From: Siphonodentalium dalli
Taxonomy: Eukaryota; Mollusca; Scaphopoda; Gadilida; Siphonodentaliidae
NCBI GenBank assembly: GCA_032622095.1
Contig: CP136063.1
Coordinates: 6,551,814 to 6,615,813, forward strand
Direction: 5' to 3'
Length of the DNA stretch: 64,000 nucleotides
The notes under the pieces are model-generated. The model searched no databases and was not told where the DNA came from. It was given only the letters and a program-made list of their open reading frames with translations. The position numbers and the translations under genes were made by a program. Positions 57,786 to 64,000 of the stretch are shown piece by piece. Positions within the stretch are counted from its first letter, which is position 1. Every line of letters starts with the position of its first letter.

Positions 57786-60700
57786 GAGAAGGTGTATGTA
57801 TATTGTATTTGGGAAGGTGTATGTATATCGTATTGACAAGGCGGACGCATATTGTATTTGGGAAGGTGTGTGTATATTGTATTGAGAAGGTGTATGTATA
57901 TTGTATTTGGGAAGGTGTATGTATATTGTATTGAGAAGGTGTATGCGTGTATATCGTATTGACAAGGCGGACGCATATTGTATTTGGGAAGGAGTATGTA
58001 TATTGTATTGATCAGGTGAGTGTATATTGTACTGAGAAGGTGTATGTATAAATATTGAGAAAGTGTGTGTATTGTATTGATAAATGTATGTATATTGCAT
58101 TGAGAATGTGTATGTATATTGTATTGAGAAGGTGTATGCATATTGTATTGGTAAGGTTTATGTATATTGTATTGGGAAGGTGTATGTATATTGTATTGAG
58201 AAGGTGTATGTATATTGTATTGAGAAGGTGTATGTATATTGTATTGGTAATGTGTATGTATATTGTATTGAGAAGGTGTATGTATATTGTATTGAGAAGG
58301 TGTATGTATATTGTATTGGTAAGGTTTATGTATATTGTATTGGGAAGGTGTATGTATATTGTATTGAGAAGGTGTATGTATCGTATTGATAAGTGTGTGT
58401 ATATGGCATTGGTAATGTGTATGTATATTGTATTGAGAAGGTGTATGTATATTGTATTGAGAAGGTGTATGTATATTGTATTGGTAAGGTTTATGTATAT
58501 TGTATTGGGAAGGTGTATGTATATTGTATTGAGAAGGTGTATGTATATTGTATTGGTAAGGTTTATGTATATTGTATTGGTAAGGTTTATGTATATTGTA
58601 TTGAGAAGGTGTATGTATATTGTATTGAGAAGGTTTATGTATATTGTATTGAGAAGGTGTATGTATATTGTATTGAGAAGGTGTATGTATATTGTATTGG
58701 TAATGTGTATGTATATTGTATTGAGAAGGTTTATGTATATTGTATTGAGAAGGTGTATGTATATTGTATTGGTAAGGTTTATGTATATTGTATTGGGAAG
58801 GTGTATGTATATTGTATTGAGAAGGTGTATGTATCGTATTGATAAGTGTGTGTATATGGCATTGGTAATGTGTATGTATATTGTATTGAGAAGGTGTATG
58901 TATATTGTATTGAGAAGGTGTATGTATATTGTATTGAGAAGGTTTATGTATATTGTATTGGGAAGGTGTATGTATATTGTATTGAGAAGGTGTATGTATA
59001 TTGTATTGAGAAGGTGTATGTATATTGTATTGGTAATGTGTATGTATATTGTATTGAGAAGGTTTATGTATATTGTATTGAGAAGGTGTATGTATATTGT
59101 ATTGGTAAGGTTTATGTATATTGTATTGGGAAGGTGTATGTATATTGTATTGAGAAGGTGTATGTATCGTATTGATAAGTGTGTGTATATGGCATTGGTA
59201 ATGTGTATGTATATTGTATTGAGAAGGTGTATGTATATTGTATTGAGAAGGTGTATGTATATTGTATTGAGAAGGTGTATGTATATTGTATTGGGAAGGT
59301 GTATGTATATTGTATTGAGAAGGTGTATGTATATTGTATTGAGAAGGTGTATGTATATTGTATTGATCAGGTGTGTGTATATTGTATTGATCAGGTGAGT
59401 GTATATTGTATTGAGAAGGTGTGTGTATATTGTATTGATCAGGTGAGTGTATATTGTATTGAGAAGGTGTATGTATATTGTATTGATCAGGTGAGTGTAT
59501 ATTGTATTGAGAAGGTTTATGTATATTGTATTGAGAAGGTGTAAGTATATTGTATTGAGAAGGTGTAAGTATATTGTATTGAGAAGGTGTATGTATATTG
59601 TATTGAGAAGGTGTAAGTATATTGTATTGAGAAGGTGTATGTATATTGTATTGAGAAGGTGTATGTATATTGTATTGAGAAGGTGTAAGTATATTGTATT
59701 GAGAAGGTGTATGTATATTGTATTGAGAAGGTGTAAGTATATTGTATTGAGAAGGTGTATGTATATTGTATTGAGAAGGTGTATGTATATTGTATTGAGA
59801 AGGTGTAAGTATATTGTATTGAGAAGGTGTATGTATATTGTATTGAGAAGGTGTAAGTATATTGTATTGAGAAGGTGTATGTATATTGTATTGAGAAGGT
59901 GTATGTATATTGTATTGAGAAGGTGTAAGTATATTGTATTGAGAAGGTGTATGTATATTGTATTGAGAAGGTGTATGTATATTGTATTGAGAAGGTGTAT
60001 GTATATTGTATTGAGAAGGTGTAAGTATATTGTATTGAGAAGGTGTATGTATATTGTATTGAGAAGGTGTAAGTATATTGTATTGAGAAGGTGTATGTAT
60101 ATTGTATTGAGAAGGTGTATGTATATTGTATTGAGAAGGTGTAAGTATATTGTATTGAGAAGGTGTAAGTATATTGTATTGAGAAGGTGTAAGTATATTG
60201 TATTGAGAAGGTGTATGTATATTGTATTGAGAAGGTGTAAGTATATTGTATTGAGAAGGTGTATGTATATTGTATTGAGAAGGTGTATGTATATTGTATT
60301 TAGAAGGTTTATGTATATTGTATTGAGAAGGTGTAAGTATATTGTATTGAGAAGGTGTATGTATATTGTATTGAGAAGGTGTATGTATATTGTATTGAGA
60401 AGGTGTTAGTATATTGTATTGAGAAGGTGTAAGTATATTGTATTGAGAAGGTGTAAGTATATTGTATTGAGAAGGTGTATGTATATTGTATTGAGAAGGT
60501 GTATGTATATTGTATTGAGAAGGTTTATGTATATTGTATTGAGAAGGTGTAATTATATTGTATTGAGAAGGTGTAAGTATATTGTATTGAGAAGGTGTAT
60601 GTATATTGTATTGAGAAGGTTTATGTATATTGTATTGAGAAGGTGTAAGTATATTGTATTGAGAAGGTGTATGTATATTGTATTGAGAAGGTGTATGTAT

Positions 60701-63700
60701 ATTGTATTGAGAAGGTGTATGTATATTGTATTGAGAAGGTTTATGTATATTGTATTGAGAAGGTGTATGTATATTGTATTGAGAAGGTGTATGTATATTG
60801 TATTGAGAAGGTGTATGTATATTGTATTGAGAAGGTGTATGTATATTGTATTGAGAAGGTGTATGTATATTGTATTGAGAAGGTGTAAGTATATTGTATT
60901 GAGAAGGTGTAAGTATATTGTATTGAGAAGGTGTATGTATATTGTATTGAGAAGGTGTAAGTATATTGTATTGAGAAGGTGTATGTATATTGTATTGAGA
61001 AGGTGTAAGTATATTGTATTGAGAAGGTGTATGTATATTGTATTGAGAAGGTGTAAGTATATTGTATTGAGAAGGTGTATGTATATTGTATTGAGAAGGT
61101 ATAAGTATATTGTATTGAGAAGGTATAAGTATATTGTATTGAGAAGGTTTATGTATATTGTATTGAGAAGGTGTATGTATATTGTATTGAGAAGGTGTAA
61201 GTATATTGTATTGAGAAGGTGTATGTATATTGCATTGAGAAGGTTTATGTATATTGTATTGAGAAGGTGTAAGTATATTGTATTGAGAAGGTGTAAGTAT
61301 ATTGTATTGAGAAGGTGTATGTATATTGTATTGAGAAGGTGTATGTATATTGTATTGAGAAGGTGTAAGTATATTGTATTGAGAAGGTGTAAGTATATTG
61401 TATTGAGAAGGTGTAAGTATATTGTATTGAGAAGGTGTATGTATATTGTATTGAGAAGGTGTAAGTATATTGTATTGAGAAGGTGTATGTATATTGTATT
61501 GAGAAGGTGTATGTATATTGTATTGAGAAGGTGTAAGTATATTGTATTGAGAAGGTGTATGTATGTTGTATTGAGAAGGTGTAAGTATATTGTATTGAGA
61601 AGGTGTATGTATATTGTATTGAGAAGGTGTATGTATATTGTATTGAGAAGGTGTATGTATATTGTATTGAGAAGGTGTAAGTATATTGTATTGAGAAGGT
61701 GTAAGTATATTGTATTGAGAAGGTGTAAGTATATTGTATTGAGAAGGTGTATGTATATTGTATTGAGAAGGTGTATGTATATTGTATTGAGAAGGTGTAA
61801 GTATATTGTATTGAGAAGGTGTATGTATATTGTATTGAGAAGGTGTAAGTATATTGTATTGAGAAGGTGTATGTATATTGTATTGAGAAGGTGTATGTAT
61901 ATTGTATTGAGAAGGTGTAAGTATATTGTATTGAGAAGGTGTAAGTATATTGTATTGAGAAGGTGTAAGTATATTGTATTGAGAAGGTGTATGTATATTG
62001 TATTGAGAAGGTGTAAGTATATTGTATTGAGAAGGTGTATGTATATTGTATTGAGAAGGTGTATGTATATTGTATTTAGAAGGTTTATGTATATTGTATT
62101 GAGAAGGTGTAAGTATATTGTATTGAGAAGGTGTATGTATATTGTATTGAGAAGGTGTAAGTATATTGTATTGAGAAGGTGTATGTATATTGTATTGAGA
62201 AGGTGTATGTATATTGTATTGAGAAGGTGTATGTATATTGTATTGAGAAGGTGTAAGTATATTGTATTGAGAAGGTGTATGCATATTGTATTGAGAAGGT
62301 GTATGTATATTGTATTGAGAAGGTTTATGTATATTGTATTGAGAAGGTGTAAGTATATTGTATTGAGAAGGTGTAAGTATATTGTATTGAGAAGGTGTAT
62401 GTATATTGTATTGAGAAGGTTTATGTATATTGTATTGAGAAGGTGTAAGTATATTGTATTGAGAAGGTGTATGTATATTGTATTGAGAAGGTGTATGTAT
62501 ATTGTATTGAGAAGGTGTAAGTATATTGTATTGAGAAGGTATAAGTATATTGTATTGAGAAGGTTTATGTATATTGTATTGAGAAGGTGTATGTATATTG
62601 TATTGAGAAGGTGTAAGTATATTGTATTGAGAAGGTGTATGTATATTGCATTGAGAAGGTTTATGTATATTGTATTGAGAAGGTGTATGTATATTGTATT
62701 GAGAAGGTGTATGTATATTGTATTGAGAAGGTGTAAGTATATTGTATTGAGAAGGTGTATGTATATTGTATTGAGAAGGTGTAAGTATATTGTATTGAGA
62801 AGGTGTATGTATATTGTATTGAGAAGGTGTATGTATATTGTATTGAGAAGGTGTATGTATATTGTATTGAGAAGGTGTATGTATATTGTATTGAGAAGGT
62901 GTAAGTATATTGTATTGAGAAGGTGTATGTATATTGTATTGAGAAGGTGTATGTATATTGTATTGAGAAGGTGTAAGTATATTGTATTGAGAAGGTGTAA
63001 GTATATTGTATTGAGAAGGTTTATGTATATTGTATTGAGAAGGTGTATGTATATTGTATTGAGAAGGTGTAAGTATATTGTATTGAGAAGGTGTAAGTAT
63101 ATTGTATTGAGAAGGTGTAAGTATATTGTATTGAGAAGGTGTATGTATATTGTATTGAGAAGGTGTAAGTATATTGTATTGAGAAGGTGTATGTATATTG
63201 TATTGAGAAGGTGTATGTATATTGTATTGAGAAGGTGTAAGTATATTGTATTGAGAAGGTGTATGTATGTTGTATTGAGAAGGTGTAAGTATATTGTATT
63301 GAGAAGGTGTATGTATATTGTATTGAGAAGGTGTATGTATATTGTATTGAGAAGGTGTATGTATATTGTATTGAGAAGGTGTAAGTATATTGTATTGAGA
63401 AGGTGTAAGTATATTGTATTGAGAAGGTGTAAGTATATTGTATTGAGAAGGTGTATGTATATTGTATTGAGAAGGTGTATGTATATTGTATTGAGAAGGT
63501 GTATGTATATTGTATTGAGAAGGTGTAAGTATATTGTATTGAGAAGGTTTATGTATATTGTATTGAGAAGGTGTAAGTATATTGTATTGAGAAGGTGTAA
63601 GTATATTGTATTGAGAAGGTGTATGTATATTGTATTGAGAAGGTGTAAGTATATTGTATTGAGAAGGTGTAAGTATATTGTATTGAGAAGGTGTATGTAT

Positions 63701-64000
63701 ATTGTATTGAGAAGGTGTATGTATATTGTATTGAGAAGGTGTAAGTATATTGTATTGAGAAGGTGTATGTATATTGTATTGAGAAGGTGTAAGTATATTG
63801 TATTGAGAAGGTGTAAGTATATTGTATTGAGAAGGTGTAAGTATATTGTATTGAGAAGGTGTATGTATATTGTATTGAGAAGGTGTAAGTATATTGTATT
63901 GAGAAGGTGTATGTATATTGTATTGAGAAGGTTTATGTATATTGTATTGAGAAGGTGTAAGTATATTGTATTGAGAAGGTGTATGTATATTGTATTGAGA
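57786..64000. repeat. 24-bp satellite, >250 units, continuing beyond the window
   Basis: Unit TGTATGTATATTGTATTGAG plus AAGG. The first ~300 bases have irregular 24-25-bp and longer units (GTATTTGGGAAGG, GACAAGGCGGACGCATATTG). At 58381, 58834 and 59164 a 21-bp variant unit (TGTATGTATCGTATTGATAAG) recurs, marking longer repeats of 453 and 333 bp. From about 59520 to 64000 the phase never slips: 4,440 bases are exactly 185 units between matching lines. Variants are GTAAGTAT for GTATGTAT, and TTTATGTAT for TGTATGTAT. The minus strand reads an eight-residue repeat (YNIHTPSQ, H/L and T/K variable) open from 62284 to 57752 and probably further. Confidence 0.97.

Noticed and set aside
58055-60409. 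Plus-strand 447- and 304-codon frames (MYIVLRRC and VYVYCIEK repeats) as genes
   Set aside because: Translations of the same satellite in other frames; broken wherever the GTAAG variant or 25-bp units occur.

Overview
This is a eukaryotic, AT-rich, repeat-dominated intergenic window. It has no prokaryotic operon structure, no CRISPR array and no complete gene I can name. Several features suggest a marine lophotrochozoan, most likely a mollusc: LINE/SINE tails made of (AATC)n and (ATCT)n, a repeat family carrying GGACGGACGGACG motifs, roughly 160-bp tandem monomers carried inside a terminal-inverted-repeat element (compare the bivalve 'pearl' type of element), TTAGGG-like repeats and many fold-back elements. 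This is inference from repeat style; no species marker is present.

Layout. 1-13.5 kb is a mosaic of fold-backs, TTAA-flanked MITEs (piggyBac-like ends), a 48-bp minisatellite and a broken CR1-group LINE on the minus strand (8.9-10.35 kb, YADD catalytic box visible). 13.51-26.74 kb and 26.99-39.58 kb are two direct copies of one ~13-kb segment, nearly identical line by line. They differ in minisatellite copy number (29 versus 19 units of 35 bp), in a tandemly doubled module (only in copy 1), in a 516-bp LINE insertion with a 10-bp target duplication (only in copy 2) and in small indels. This is either a recent tandem duplication or two haplotypes joined during assembly. Inside each copy there are short, intron-less, plus-strand coding-like stretches, broken by stops and frameshifts, which I could not assign to a family.

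39.5-50.5 kb has two minisatellites and a nested stack of mobile elements. An outer TIR element (40.87-46.91 kb) with ~160-bp monomers has been invaded by a retroposon with a 12-bp target duplication, a 2,939-bp CACTG-ended element and a 1,798-bp CAGGGG-ended element with a 7-bp target duplication. A second TIR element (48.13-49.81 kb) carries its own nested hairpin element, and an eight-unit 70-bp array follows. 53.0-55.5 kb holds the best candidate for host coding sequence: two minus-strand exon-like blocks with splice-type borders. One of them is tandemly duplicated and the extra copy is frameshifted. About 1 kb of degenerate TTAGGG-type repeat lies between the blocks. From 57.8 kb to the window end there is a 24-bp satellite that runs off the window (>6.2 kb) and is almost free of indels. 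It leaves one minus-strand frame open for more than 1,500 codons, with local five-monomer higher-order repeats.

No metabolic or regulatory partnership between genes can be read from this window. What it records is a history of transposition, tandem amplification and segmental duplication. Identity statements are by eye; no alignment or database search was run.
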